Program-made: the position numbers and the translations under genes
Source: Bog-473 sp035552095
Lineage (GTDB): Bacteria > Actinomycetota > Acidimicrobiia > Acidimicrobiales > RAAP-2
Assembly: GCA_035552095.1 (NCBI GenBank)
Contig: DASZMA010000142.1
Coordinates: forward strand, 1-64,000
DNA: 64,000 bases
Direction: 5' to 3'
Notes under the pieces: model-generated
Database searches by the model: none
What the model saw: the letters and a program-made list of their open reading frames with translations, nothing else
Told to the model about the DNA's origin: nothing
Part shown: positions 50,359 to 59,798 of the stretch, in pieces
How positions within the stretch are numbered: the first letter of the stretch is position 1
How the letters are laid out: every line of letters starts with the position of its first letter

Positions 50359-51042
50359 ATGATCGCCCACCTCCTCAACCCCATCCTCAACCTGCACGGG
50401 TGGGAGGCCTATCTCCTCGTTGGCGTCCTGGTCTTCGCCGAGGCCTCGGTCATGCTCGGCTTCATCTTCCCGGGCGAGACCGCGGTGATCCTGGGCGGTG
50501 TGGTGGCCTCGCGAGGGCACGTCAATATCTTCGCCCTGATTGTGGTGGTGGTCCTGTGCGCCATCGTGGGCGACACCGTCGGCTATGCCGTCGGCGAGAA
50601 ATGGGGTCGCCGCCTGCTCGACACGCGGTTCTTGCGCAAGCGGCAACGGCTACTGGACCGGGTGCTGCAGGAACTGAACCGCCGGGGCGCCATCGCGGTC
50701 TTCCTGGCCCGCTTCACCGCGTTCCTACGAGCCGTGGTTCCGGGCCTGGCCGGCGTATCGGCCATGCGGTACCGCACCTTTCTACCGGCCAATGCTGCCG
50801 GCGGCCTGGTCTGGGGCACCGCCTTCTGCCTCCTGGGCTACTTCGTGGGCAGTGCGTACACCAAGGTGGAGAGCGCTTCGGGCACCGCCTCGGATGTGCT
50901 GCTGGGCCTGCTGGTCGTCGTCATCGTGGTGCTCAGCGTCCGGCGGCGGCGCAAGGAGAAGGCGGAGCTGGCCGAGGCGGGGCCGTCGGTCGAGACCGGG
51001 CCGATGCCCGGGGCACCGCCAACGCCCGGTGAGCCCACCTGA
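50359..51042 (+). CDS. DedA family membrane protein
   Basis: This 227-residue protein has the DedA/SNARE-associated fold: FIFPGETAVILGGV, GDTVGYAVGEKWG, LARFTAFLRAVVPGLAGVSAMRYRTF and a final TM helix (LLGLLVVVIVVLSV) before a charged, Pro-rich tail. DedA proteins are lipid flippases/scramblases needed for undecaprenyl-phosphate or phospholipid recycling. It lies 54 nt after the hydrolase and converges on the beta-glycosidase. Confidence 0.9.
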   Translation: MIAHLLNPILNLHGWEAYLLVGVLVFAEASVMLGFIFPGETAVILGGVVASRGHVNIFALIVVVVLCAIVGDTVGYAVGEKWGRRLLDTRFLRKRQRLLDRVLQELNRRGAIAVFLARFTAFLRAVVPGLAGVSAMRYRTFLPANAAGGLVWGTAFCLLGYFVGSAYTKVESASGTASDVLLGLLVVVIVVLSVRRRRKEKAELAEAGPSVETGPMPGAPPTPGEPT

Positions 51043-51045
51043 CCC

Positions 51046-52587
51046 TCAGCCGGTCAGGACCGATCGATCCCCGGCCACGAGGCCGCCCACCACGGCCCGG
51101 AAGGCAGCGGCCGCGTCGTCCCCGGCGGCGTCGGTGTCCATCCACTTGACCGTGCCCCCGGGGTCGCTCCGATCCATCCCGAAGATCCCCAGCCGAGGCT
51201 CGTAGGAGCCCCATTCGTAGTTGTCCATGAGCGACCAGTGCAGGTAGGCCGTGACGGGAGCGCCCTCGGCGATGGCGTCGACCACGGCGCCCAGGTGCTC
51301 CCGGATATAGCGCGGCCGGTCCCAGCCGTCCTCGCGGGACAGGCGGCGTCCGTCCACCACCTGGGTGGCCATGCCGTTCTCCACCACCCAAAGCGGGAGC
51401 CCGGGGTGCAGCCCCGACTCGGTCCGGCACCAGGCGCGCAGGCCGTCCGGATGCGGGGGGACGTGCCACATGGCGGTCCCGGTCGACCAGTCGCGCTTGC
51501 CGCCGGCCCGGCGGCGACCCGGGAGCCGCAGGGCGTGGCTGGCGATGGGGTCGTAATAGTCGAAGCCGACGGCACCGAGCGGGCTCGCTTGGGCCGACCG
51601 GTAGACGGCATTTAGGACGCGCCGGGGTGCCGGCCGGCGGGCCCCGTGGCGCACCTGGGCCCACAGCGGGCCGCCCCCGGCCCCCCGGTCGGTACCGTAG
51701 GGGCTCACGGCGGCGAAGAAGCGGCGCAGCAGGTACTCGCCTCCGTGCTGCGGCGGCAGGGCGGCATCGTGCAGGGCGCGGCGCTCGTCGATGTAGCGGT
51801 CGACGTCGGAGACCGGCACCCCGTTGGCCCGCAGCAAGAGGAGATCGGTCAGCAGGCGATCGTGCTCGTAAATGGACGAGGAGCTGGTGTTCAGCGTGAC
51901 CACGGCCTCGGGCTGCTCACCGGTGATGGCGTCAGCGGCCAGCACGTGGGCCGTCAGCAGGTTGTCGAGCACGCAGTAGGCGTCGGCGAAGGCGGCCCGT
52001 CGTCCGGGTGGGGTGGCCCCCTCGACCCACCCCATCAACATCAGGATGTTGGGCTCGTTGATGGTCACCCAGCGCCGGCAGTAGGGAGCGAGCGCCGGGA
52101 CGATGCGCTGCACGTGGGCGGCGAAGCGATCAGGTGACCCCGGCCGCAGCCAGTACTCCTCGCCCAACCAGTAGGGATGGGTGAAGTGGTGCAGGGTGAC
52201 GATGGGGTCCAGTCCCCGGGCGACGCACATGGAGAGGATCTCGACGTAGCGCTCGAGGGCGGCCTGGTCGAACTGATCGGGCTCAGGCTCGAGTCGGGCC
52301 CATTCGACCGAGAGGCGAAAGGCGTTGCAGCCGATCGCCGCGGCGCGGTCCAATGCCTCCTCGGGGTGGGCCCAGAAATCACAGGCCACCCCGGAGCGCT
52401 CGACCCGGCCCGCCCGCTCCCAGTTCAGCCAGTTGTTGCCGGGCTCGCCGTAGCCGTTGTAACCGCCCTCGACCTGGTAGCCGGCCGTGGCCACCCCGAT
52501 GGCGAACCCGTCGCCCAAGAGGCTCGGTGCCTTGGCCCGGCGGGCCCGAGCCGCGGTGGACGAGCGGGGTTTGGCGGCAGCCGGCAC
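51046..52587 (-). CDS. Family 1 glycoside hydrolase (beta-glucosidase type)
   Basis: This 513-residue GH1 protein starts with FAIGVATAGYQVEGGYN, has NAFRLSVEWARLEPE, acid/base Glu in TINEPNI and nucleophile Glu in LWVVENGM, and a late SLMDNYEWGSYEPRLGIFG. It hydrolyses beta-glucosides or related sugars in the cytoplasm. No signal peptide is seen. It starts with GTG. A link with mycofactocin glucosylation is possible but has no genomic support because it lies 10 kb from mftD. Confidence 0.9.
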   Translation of the reverse strand: MPAAAKPRSSTAARARRAKAPSLLGDGFAIGVATAGYQVEGGYNGYGEPGNNWLNWERAGRVERSGVACDFWAHPEEALDRAAAIGCNAFRLSVEWARLEPEPDQFDQAALERYVEILSMCVARGLDPIVTLHHFTHPYWLGEEYWLRPGSPDRFAAHVQRIVPALAPYCRRWVTINEPNILMLMGWVEGATPPGRRAAFADAYCVLDNLLTAHVLAADAITGEQPEAVVTLNTSSSSIYEHDRLLTDLLLLRANGVPVSDVDRYIDERRALHDAALPPQHGGEYLLRRFFAAVSPYGTDRGAGGGPLWAQVRHGARRPAPRRVLNAVYRSAQASPLGAVGFDYYDPIASHALRLPGRRRAGGKRDWSTGTAMWHVPPHPDGLRAWCRTESGLHPGLPLWVVENGMATQVVDGRRLSREDGWDRPRYIREHLGAVVDAIAEGAPVTAYLHWSLMDNYEWGSYEPRLGIFGMDRSDPGGTVKWMDTDAAGDDAAAAFRAVVGGLVAGDRSVLTG

Positions 52588-52617
52588 GTCACTCAGCTTG
52601 GCATGGCCGCTGGCCGG

Positions 52618-53223
52618 TCAGGGCTGGTGCGGGGTGACCGAACGCATCCGGCGCAGGGCCGCGGCCACGATCTCGACCTCGTCGCGGGCGTCACGGACCA
52701 GGGACCGGAGTTGAGGCTCGGTGGCATCACTGCCGGCCCGGAGCGCGGCCATCTGGACATCACGGGCGGCCTGCATGACCTCGGCCACCTGCGCGCGCAG
52801 AGGGTCGGGGCGACCCTGGGCCAGCGGCAGCCGGCGCTCCAACCGCAACAGGCGGTCGAGTTCGCCTCCGACCCGGCGCAGGGAGCGGCATACGGCCGGC
52901 AGCTCGGCCACCGGAGCGTCGACCGTGTCGGCGTGGCCCACGGCGGCTTCGGCGTCTTCAATGGCCAGCCACATTCTGCGCCGGGCTCGGGTCGCCGTGC
53001 CGCTGGCCAGTTCCTGCGGGGTGGCCCGAGCGGCCAGCCGCTCCCGCCAGGCCTTCAGCACGGACAGGCCGTTCATGGCCTCCCGGGTCGCCACATGGGA
53101 CCGCACCCGGTGCCAGCGCCGGCGTACGTAGCGGCGCAGGCCGATGAAGGCCACCGCGGCACCGATCAACAGCAGTGCGCCGGCGATGAGCAGGGCCTCG
53201 AGCAGGTGAGCTAGGGACGACAC
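52618..53223 (-). CDS. Single-pass membrane protein with helical cytoplasmic domain, unknown function
   Basis: This 201-residue protein has one N-terminal transmembrane helix (LLEALLIAGALLLIGAAVAFIGL) followed by a very basic region (RRYVRRRWHRVR) and a long helical domain rich in Arg, Ala, Leu and Glu, likely a coiled coil. No family is recognised. TAGACT on this strand (53230-53235) lies 6 nt before the GTG, a leaderless promoter that supports the start. It lies 30 nt upstream of the beta-glycosidase gene on the same strand. Confidence 0.6.
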   Translation of the reverse strand: MSSLAHLLEALLIAGALLLIGAAVAFIGLRRYVRRRWHRVRSHVATREAMNGLSVLKAWRERLAARATPQELASGTATRARRRMWLAIEDAEAAVGHADTVDAPVAELPAVCRSLRRVGGELDRLLRLERRLPLAQGRPDPLRAQVAEVMQAARDVQMAALRAGSDATEPQLRSLVRDARDEVEIVAAALRRMRSVTPHQP

Positions 53224-53229
53224 ACCAAA

Positions 53230-53269
53230 AGTCTACGACCGGGCCCGAAGAACCTTCAGGCGGTACATT
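53230..53269. promoter_or_regulatory. Divergent pair of leaderless promoters
   Basis: The 52-bp region between 53224 and 53275 holds TAGACT for the minus-strand gene (53230-53235) and TACATT for the plus-strand gene (53264-53269), each exactly 6 nt before a GTG start. Two complete promoters are packed into the shared space. Confidence 0.5.
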
Positions 53270-53275
53270 TGCCCC

Positions 53276-53974
53276 GTGGCCGAACCTGCCTCAGACTGGG
53301 AACCGGGCGTACCCTCCGTGCGCAGTCTGCTGCCCAGTGTCCTGGGCGGGGCGGTCGTGCCCCTGAGCGTCTACTACCTGGTGCGCCATCACGTTCGCTC
53401 GGATGCCGACGCGTTGATCATCGCCGGCATCTTCCCGGCCGCCTGGGTCCTGGTGCAGTTCATCCGCCAGCGCCGGGTCGACCCCATCGGGGCCATTGTG
53501 CTGTTCGGCTTCGTGGTCGGCGTCCTCGTCTCGACCCTGCTCGGCGGCAACGCCTACGTGCTGAAGGCCCGGGACTCGGTGTTCACGGCCGTGTTCGGCA
53601 TCGCCTGTCTGGTCTCGCTGGCGGCGGCCAAGCGGCCGGCCATCTTCTACATCGGCCGCTTCATGTCCGCCGGCAGCGACCCCGAGCGCATCGCCGCCTA
53701 CGACGGGCTGCACGATCTCCCCGGGGGCGAGCGCACGTTCCGGCTGCTGACCCTGGTCTGGGGCCTCGGACTGCTGACCGAGGCGGCCACCCGTCTCGTC
53801 CTGGCCGCCTTCCTGCCGACGGGCACCTTCCTGGCCGTGTCCCCGGTCATCTCCGCCGTCGCCATCGGCTCGATGTTCCTCTTCACCGTGCGCTACAGCA
53901 ACCGGGCCCGGGCCCAGGGGGTCGCCGCTCTCCTGGAGGCGGAGCTGGCCACCCCGCCAATTCCTCCGGCCTGA
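53276..53974 (+). CDS. VC0807-type integral membrane protein
   Basis: This 232-residue protein has five to six hydrophobic segments (about residues 20-38, 44-60, 70-90, 100-118, 160-178 and 185-205). The motif FYIGRFMSAGSDPERIAAYDGLH between them matches the VC0807/DUF3159-like membrane family of unknown function. It starts with a leaderless GTG (TACATT 6 nt before). The enoyl-CoA hydratase follows 54 nt downstream. Confidence 0.75.
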   Translation: MAEPASDWEPGVPSVRSLLPSVLGGAVVPLSVYYLVRHHVRSDADALIIAGIFPAAWVLVQFIRQRRVDPIGAIVLFGFVVGVLVSTLLGGNAYVLKARDSVFTAVFGIACLVSLAAAKRPAIFYIGRFMSAGSDPERIAAYDGLHDLPGGERTFRLLTLVWGLGLLTEAATRLVLAAFLPTGTFLAVSPVISAVAIGSMFLFTVRYSNRARAQGVAALLEAELATPPIPPA

Positions 53975-54028
53975 CCCGTCCCATTAGTGTCAGCGGCGCA
54001 CATCCGCGACTGATCAGGGGGAGCACCC

Positions 54029-54802
54029 ATGGCCGATGAAGTCCTACGGGAACGTCGAGGGCACGTCGAGATCCTCACCATCAACCGACCCGAGGCCCGC
54101 AATGCCATCAATGGCGGCGTGAGCAAGGCCATGTCCGCGGCCATGGACGAGCTGGCCGATGACGCGGACTGCTGGGTGGTGGTCATCACCGGCAGCGGCG
54201 ACAAGGCGTTCAGCGCCGGCATGGACCTCAAGGCCTTCTCCAGCGGGGAGGGGGGCGACATCATCGGCGCCAGCGGCGGCTTCGCCGGGCTCACCATGCG
54301 GGACTTCGAGAAGCCCATCATCGCTGCCGTCAACGGCTCCGCCCTGGCCGGCGGGTTCGAGATCATGCTGTCCTGCGATCTGGTGGTGGCGGCCGAGCAC
54401 GCCACCTTCGGCATCCCCGAAGCCAAGCGCGGCCTCATCGCCGGCGCCGGGGGTCTCATCCGCATGCCCAAGCGGCTCCCCATGGCCATCGCCCTGGAGC
54501 TGGCCATGACCGGTGATCCCATTGACGCCGAGCGGGCCCACGCCCTGGGCCTGGTCAACAAGGTGGTCCCCGCCGACGCGCTGCTCAGTGAGACGCTGGC
54601 CCTGGCCGAGCGGATCGCCGCCAACGCGCCCCTGGCCGTCCGTTACTCCAAGAAGGTGATGAAGCAGGCCGCCGACGTGCCCGAGTCCGAAGGCTGGAAG
54701 ATCAACCAGGCGGCGGTGGGCGTCGTCTTCTCGTCGGCTGACGCCATGGAGGGACCCGTCGCCTTCGCCGAGAAGCGGCCGCCCAACTGGCAGGGGAAGT
54801 AG
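54029..54802 (+). CDS. Enoyl-CoA hydratase/isomerase family protein
   Basis: This 257-residue crotonase-fold protein has INRPEARNAIN, AFSAGMDLKAF (oxyanion hole), LAGGFEIMLSCDLVVAAEHATFG with the first catalytic Glu, and GIPEAKRGLIAGAGG with the second. It hydrates 2-enoyl-CoA in beta-oxidation. GGGGGAG precedes the ATG. It lies away from the other beta-oxidation genes of the window and no CTGACGG operator is seen before it. Confidence 0.9.
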   Translation: MADEVLRERRGHVEILTINRPEARNAINGGVSKAMSAAMDELADDADCWVVVITGSGDKAFSAGMDLKAFSSGEGGDIIGASGGFAGLTMRDFEKPIIAAVNGSALAGGFEIMLSCDLVVAAEHATFGIPEAKRGLIAGAGGLIRMPKRLPMAIALELAMTGDPIDAERAHALGLVNKVVPADALLSETLALAERIAANAPLAVRYSKKVMKQAADVPESEGWKINQAAVGVVFSSADAMEGPVAFAEKRPPNWQGK

Positions 54803-54859
54803 GGCGGGTCTTGGCCGGCGGGGCAGAGGCACACCCACCCGACGGGCCGCTGAGTCGCC

Positions 54860-55264
54860 GTGCTTGCACCATGGGTTGACACCCTCCGCTTAACCCTTCA
54901 TGTGCTGGCGGCCTCCGTCTGGGTGGGTGGCCAGATCGTGATGCTGGGCCTGGTCGGGCCGGCCCGCACCTTGAGCTCCGAAGCACCGCCGGTCCTGGCC
55001 CGGGCCTTTGCCCGCCTGGCCTGGCCGGCGTACGCCGTCCTGGTCGCCACCGGTTTCTGGAACATCTCCACCTTTCACTGGGCTGACCAGAGCGCGGCCT
55101 GGAAGGCGGTCCTCATGGCCAAGATCGTGGTGGTCGTGGTGGCCGGCCTGGGCGTGCTGCTCCATTCCCGGGCCCGCTCCAAGAGCGCCCTGGCGCTGTG
55201 GGGCTCGGTGGCCGGGCTGGCCAGCGTGGCAGCGCTGGTCATGGGCGTGCTCCTGGCCGGGTGA
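54860..55264 (+). CDS. Small integral membrane protein, CopD-like
   Basis: This 134-residue protein has four hydrophobic segments (residues 10-30, 50-66, 82-101 and 110-132). HVLAASVWVGGQI in the first and a conserved-looking ARLAWPAYAVLVATGFWN in the second recall the CopD/DUF2269-like family of four-helix membrane proteins with a His in helix 1. A copper or heme role would be family inference only. It starts with GTG and has no clear partner. Confidence 0.65.
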   Translation: MLAPWVDTLRLTLHVLAASVWVGGQIVMLGLVGPARTLSSEAPPVLARAFARLAWPAYAVLVATGFWNISTFHWADQSAAWKAVLMAKIVVVVVAGLGVLLHSRARSKSALALWGSVAGLASVAALVMGVLLAG

Positions 55265-55371
55265 GACCGGGACGGCCCCGCTCCGCTCCACGGCGCGGTG
55301 GGGCCAGGCGCCGTTGGGTCTAACCTGATTGACGGTGCACCGCCACGTGAACCGAGGCTAAGGAGATGCAG

Positions 55372-55623
55372 ATGCTGGCAGATATTTTCGGGGTCGACGG
55401 AGTCATTGTCCTGATCGTTGTCGTGGTCCTGCTCTTCGGTGGGGCGGCCATTCCCAAGCTGGCGCGCAACCTGGGTTCAGCCAAGAACGAGTTCGAGAAG
55501 GGCCTCGACGAGGGCAAGAAGGCATCCGCCCCGGGAACGGCGGCCACCAGCAACGGCACGGCCACCGCGGCGGACACGCCGGCACCCACCCCGGCGGCCG
55601 ACGACTCCCGACCGGGGAGCTGA
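55372..55623 (+). CDS. tatA: Sec-independent protein translocase subunit TatA
   Basis: This 83-residue protein has one N-terminal membrane helix (VDGVIVLIVVVVLLFGG), the hinge with Pro (AIPKLARNLGSAKNEFEKGL) as an amphipathic helix, and an Ala/Thr/Pro-rich tail. TatA oligomers form the export pore for folded twin-arginine substrates. AAGGAG lies 6 nt before the second ATG at 55372; the first ATG at 55366 would abut the ribosome-binding site, so 55372 is chosen. TatB/TatC are not nearby. Confidence 0.9.
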   Translation: MLADIFGVDGVIVLIVVVVLLFGGAAIPKLARNLGSAKNEFEKGLDEGKKASAPGTAATSNGTATAADTPAPTPAADDSRPGS

Positions 55624-55690
55624 ACCCGGCGGACCGAGGTCCGCACCCAGGTGGGAGTGACACCCAGGCGAAAATGACCGAGGGGGGAAC

Positions 55691-57019
55691 GTGGCGAACG
55701 ACGTCCTGAGCATGGCCGACCGTCTCTGGCGGGGCGAGCTCTCAACCGCCACCCTGCACCCGGTCGACCATGTGGGCGGCTTCGTGGAGATCACCGACGG
55801 TGTCGGTTTCGTCCCATCGTTCGCCAACGTGTCGGCCTTCGAGACCGGGGACGGCCTGGTGCTGGTCGACACCGGCAGCCTGCCGCTGGCCCGGGTGGTC
55901 CACGGCGACCTCCGGCGCTGGAGTGCCTCGCGGCTGAACACCGCCATCTACTCACACGGTCACATCGACCACGTCTTCGGCGTGCCGGTCTGGGAGGCGG
56001 AGTCCAAAGAAAGGGGGTGGGAGGCGCCGCAGGTCATCGCCCACCACGCCCTGCCCGCTCGCTTCGACCGCTACATCTTCACCGCCGGCTACAACACGAT
56101 CATCAACCGGCGCCAGTTCGGCTTCAAGGACCTGAACTGGCCCACCGAGTATCGCTACCCCGACCGCACCTACCACGACCAGCTGGCGCTCTCGGTGGGC
56201 GGGGTCGACTTCAGTCTCCGCCACGAGAAGGGCGAGACCGACGACCACACCATCACCTGGCAGGCCGAGCGCAAGGTGCTCTGTTGCGGCGATCTCTTCA
56301 TCTGGGCCTCGCCCAACGCGGGCAACCCGCAGAAGGTGCAGCGCTATCCCCGGGAGTGGGCGCAGGCCCTGCGGCGCATGCTCCTCCTGGAGGCCGAGTT
56401 CCTCCTGCCCGGCCACGGCCTGCCCGTCGTCGGGGCCGACCGGGTGCGTCAGGCCCTCACCGACACCGCCGACCTGCTGGACTCCCTGGTTGACCAGACC
56501 CTGAGCATCATGAACGCCGGGGGCCGGCTCAGCGACGCCATCGACTCCGTCCGGCCCCCGCCTGAGCTCGAGGCCCGCCCCTACCTGCGTCCGGTCTACG
56601 ACGAGCCCGAGTTCGTGGTGCACACCGTCTGGCGCCAGTACGGCGGCTGGTGGGACGGCAACCCCGCCACCCTCAAGCCGGCCAGCGAACGCGCCCTGGC
56701 CGAGGAGCTGGCCCGCCTAGCCGGAGGACCGGGTGTGCTGGCCGACCGGGCCCTGGAGTTGCTGGCCCAGGCCGACGCCGCCGATACCGCCGATGCCGCT
56801 GAGGGCGACGCCGACCAGGCGCTGCGCCTGGCCGGCCATCTGGCCGAGAGCGCCTGGTTGGCCAGTCCGGCCGACCGGGCCGTGCAGGAAGCGCGCCAAG
56901 CGGTCTTTGCCGGTCGGGCCCGGCGGGCCACCTCCACCATGGCTCGCGGCGTCTTCAACTGGGCCGCCCAGGAGTCCGTCCCGGACGCCGCGGCGGAGAC
57001 CCCGCCGCACGCCCATTGA
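55691..57019 (+). CDS. MBL-fold metallo-hydrolase (alkyl-sulfatase-like)
   Basis: This 442-residue metallo-beta-lactamase-fold protein has SHGHIDH (His89, His91, Asp93, His94), then EKGETDDHT, CCGDLF and LPGHG for the remaining metal ligands. The C-terminal helical part (PEFVVHTVWRQYGGWWDGNPATLKPAS) matches the alkyl-sulfatase dimerisation domain. It may hydrolyse alkyl sulfates or a related ester; the sterol-carrier-like third domain of full SdsA-type enzymes is short or missing. GAGGGGGG precedes the GTG. Confidence 0.82.
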   Translation: MANDVLSMADRLWRGELSTATLHPVDHVGGFVEITDGVGFVPSFANVSAFETGDGLVLVDTGSLPLARVVHGDLRRWSASRLNTAIYSHGHIDHVFGVPVWEAESKERGWEAPQVIAHHALPARFDRYIFTAGYNTIINRRQFGFKDLNWPTEYRYPDRTYHDQLALSVGGVDFSLRHEKGETDDHTITWQAERKVLCCGDLFIWASPNAGNPQKVQRYPREWAQALRRMLLLEAEFLLPGHGLPVVGADRVRQALTDTADLLDSLVDQTLSIMNAGGRLSDAIDSVRPPPELEARPYLRPVYDEPEFVVHTVWRQYGGWWDGNPATLKPASERALAEELARLAGGPGVLADRALELLAQADAADTADAAEGDADQALRLAGHLAESAWLASPADRAVQEARQAVFAGRARRATSTMARGVFNWAAQESVPDAAAETPPHAH

Positions 57020-57094
57020 GCACATCTGGGCCACCACGCGGCCCGCTGTACAGCAACTTCGTCTTTTTCGGCCGTGTTCGATAGTGTCAGCGCC

Positions 57095-58033
57095 GTGGAC
57101 TCGTCGTTGACCAGCCCTTCTTCCAATTCGCCTGATCCGGCCCCCCAGAATTCGCCCCGACGGTCGCGCCGGGGAGTAGCCCTGGCGGGTGTGTTGGCGG
57201 TGGCCTTCCTCCTGACCGGCTGCACCCTGCCCACCTTCGGCGAGTACAAGGGCTCGACGACGCAGGCCCGCACGGAGTTCCACCTCTGGCAGGGCTTCTT
57301 CATCGCCGGCATCGTGGTGGGCGGCTTTGTCCTCCTCCTGATCCTGTGGGCGATCATCCGCTACCGCCGCAAGTCCGACGTCATCCCCAAGCAGACCCAG
57401 TACCACACGCTGACCGAGGTCATCTACACCATCGCCCCCATCGTCATTGTGGTGGTCCTGTTCGTCTTCACCGTGCTGGCCGAGAACAAGGTGGACGCCA
57501 CGCCACCGCACCCGGGCGCCACGGTGACGGTCAACGCCTTCCAGTGGGGCTGGGAGTTCGAGTACCCCGGGGGCCCGGGTTCGGGCTGCGCCGACCCCTC
57601 GTCGCCCAAGGCCAATCAGGCCGGCTGCGTCAAGGTCATCGGGGAGACGACCGAGGCCCCGACCATGGTCATCCCCTATGGCTCCAATGTGGAGATCACG
57701 CTCACCTCGCTCGACGTGCTGCACGGCTTCTACGTGCCCCAGTTCAACTTCAGCCGCTACGCCAGCCCGGGCTACAAGACGCAGTTCGACTTCAACGTGC
57801 TGCACGCGGGTACCTACCGGGGCCAGTGCACCCAGCTCTGCGGCCTCTACCACTCCCTCATGTTCTTCAACGTGAAGGCGGTGCCGCAGGCCCAGTACGC
57901 CCAATGGCTCCGGACGCAGCAGGCCAACCTCAAGTCCCACCCGGGGTCGGGGCCCAAGCTGCCCAGCGGAGTGAACAGCTCGAATTCCAGCTCGAGCGGC
58001 TCGAACTTAGGAGGTGACCTGTACGGTGACTGA
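57095..58033 (+). CDS. ctaC: Cytochrome c oxidase subunit II
   Basis: This 312-residue lipoprotein-type subunit II has lipobox LLTGC (Cys43), two membrane helices (about 69-90 and 115-135), VNAFQWGWEFEYPG and the CuA site CTQLCGLYHSLM (Cys, Cys, His, Met) with the upstream His in DVLHGFYVP. It accepts electrons from cytochrome c and passes them to heme a. TAGTGT (57082-57087) lies 7 nt before GTG 57095, so this leaderless start is preferred to GTG 57074. It ends with a Ser/Asn-rich tail. Confidence 0.93.
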   Translation: MDSSLTSPSSNSPDPAPQNSPRRSRRGVALAGVLAVAFLLTGCTLPTFGEYKGSTTQARTEFHLWQGFFIAGIVVGGFVLLLILWAIIRYRRKSDVIPKQTQYHTLTEVIYTIAPIVIVVVLFVFTVLAENKVDATPPHPGATVTVNAFQWGWEFEYPGGPGSGCADPSSPKANQAGCVKVIGETTEAPTMVIPYGSNVEITLTSLDVLHGFYVPQFNFSRYASPGYKTQFDFNVLHAGTYRGQCTQLCGLYHSLMFFNVKAVPQAQYAQWLRTQQANLKSHPGSGPKLPSGVNSSNSSSSGSNLGGDLYGD

Positions 58034-59798
58034 CGTCATCGCGCCACCCAGCGCCGGCGGTGCCCAACCCGAACTGCATCGACCGCCCGAGACCGGCGGA
58101 CACGGTCCCGACACCGGACACGCCCACGAAGAGCACGGCCCGAGCGGGATCCTCAAGTGGCTGACCTCCACCGATCACAAGGTCATCGGCCTGAGCTACA
58201 TGATCACCTCGCTGGTCATGTTCTACCTGGCCGGCATCATGGCGCTGGTCATCCGGCTCCAGCTCACCTCACCTCACTCCTCGCTGCTGACCTTCGGCCA
58301 GTACAACGAACTGTTCACCATGCACGGCAGCCTCATGCTGTACCTCTTCGCCGGGCCGTTCGCCTTCGGTGGTCTGGCCAACTTCATCGTGCCCCTCCAG
58401 ATCGGCGCGCCCGACATGGCGTTCCCCCGGCTCAACGCGTTGAGCTACTGGCTCTACCTCACCGGTTCGATCACCATGCTGATGGGCTTCCTGGTGGCTG
58501 GTGGCGCGGCCAGCTTCGGCTGGGTGGCCTACGCCCCGCTCTCCAGTGCCACCAGCTCGCCGGGGGCCGGCGGCGACGTCTGGATCATGGCCCTGGCCCT
58601 CACCGGGTTCTCGGCCATCTTCACCGGAGTCAACCTGGTGGCCACCATCTTCTACCTGCGCGCCCCGGGCATGACCATGTTCCGCATGCCCATCTTCACC
58701 TGGAACATGCTGGTGACCGGCATCCTCATCCTGATCGCCTTCCCGGTGCTGACCAGCGCCCTGATCATGCTGTTCTGCGACCGCCACTTCGGCACGCACA
58801 TCTACAGCGTGGTCGGCGGCGGTTCACCCCTGTTGTGGCAGAACCTCTTCTGGTTCTTCGGCCATCCGGAGGTCTATATCCTCGCCTTACCCTTCTTCGG
58901 GATCGTGACCGAGGTGTTACCGGTCTTCTCCCGCAAGCCGGTCTTCGGCTACAAGGGGATGGTCTTCGCCACCATGGCCATCGCCGCCCTCTCCACCGGG
59001 GTGTGGGCCCACCACATGTTCACCACCGGTGCCGTGCTGCTGCCGTTCTTCTCCTTCCTCAGCCTGCTCATCGCGGTACCGACCGGGATCAAGTTCTTCA
59101 ACTGGATCGGCACCATGTGGCATGGCCAATTGCAGTTCACCACCGCCATGTTGTTCTCCATCGGGTTCCTGTTCGCCTTCCTCATGGGCGGCGTGACCGG
59201 GATCATGCTGGCGTCCCCGCCCATCGACTTCGCCACCCACGACACCTACTTCGTGGTGGCTCACTTCCACCAGGTGCTCTTCGGGACCGCCGTCTTCGCC
59301 GGTTTCGCCGGCCTCTACTATTGGTACCCCAAGATGTTCGGCCGGATGCTCCGGGAGAACCTGGGCAAATGGCACTTCTGGCTGATGTTCATCGGTTTCT
59401 GGGTCACCTTCATGCCGCAGTACGTGGTCGGCCTGCTCGGCATGCCCCGCCGGGTGGCCAGTTATCCCTCCGACCTCGGTTGGCAGAGCTACAACATCGT
59501 CTCGACGGTGGGCGCCTTCATCATCGGGGTCTCCTTCTTCCTGCTCCTGGTGAACTTCGTGGTGTCATGGCGCAACCCCATCCCGGCCGGCAATAACCCC
59601 TGGGACGCCCACACGCTGGAGTGGTTCACCACGTCGCCGCCGCCCCATCACAACTACACCCACCTCCCCCCCATCCGGTCCGAGCGGCCCACCTGGGACT
59701 ACAACCACCCCGATGACCTCACCGTGCCCCACGGCCCGCACGCGGCGCCCCGGGGCCCCAAGAACGACCCCACGAAGGAGAAGGTGCCTGTCGGATGA
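58026..59798 (+). CDS. ctaD: Cytochrome c oxidase subunit I
   Basis: This 590-residue heme-copper oxidase subunit has the low-spin heme His in FTMHGSLM, WFFGHPEVYI (CuB His and crosslinked Tyr), AHHMFTTG with the CuB His pair, the K-channel Lys in PTGIKFFNW and HDTYFVVAHFHQV with heme a/a3 ligands. It reduces O2 and pumps protons. AGGAGGTGA at 58009-58017 sets the start at GTG 58026; GTG 58014 overlaps that site and was rejected. The gene overlaps ctaC by 8 nt. Confidence 0.95.
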   Translation: MTDVIAPPSAGGAQPELHRPPETGGHGPDTGHAHEEHGPSGILKWLTSTDHKVIGLSYMITSLVMFYLAGIMALVIRLQLTSPHSSLLTFGQYNELFTMHGSLMLYLFAGPFAFGGLANFIVPLQIGAPDMAFPRLNALSYWLYLTGSITMLMGFLVAGGAASFGWVAYAPLSSATSSPGAGGDVWIMALALTGFSAIFTGVNLVATIFYLRAPGMTMFRMPIFTWNMLVTGILILIAFPVLTSALIMLFCDRHFGTHIYSVVGGGSPLLWQNLFWFFGHPEVYILALPFFGIVTEVLPVFSRKPVFGYKGMVFATMAIAALSTGVWAHHMFTTGAVLLPFFSFLSLLIAVPTGIKFFNWIGTMWHGQLQFTTAMLFSIGFLFAFLMGGVTGIMLASPPIDFATHDTYFVVAHFHQVLFGTAVFAGFAGLYYWYPKMFGRMLRENLGKWHFWLMFIGFWVTFMPQYVVGLLGMPRRVASYPSDLGWQSYNIVSTVGAFIIGVSFFLLLVNFVVSWRNPIPAGNNPWDAHTLEWFTTSPPPHHNYTHLPPIRSERPTWDYNHPDDLTVPHGPHAAPRGPKNDPTKEKVPVG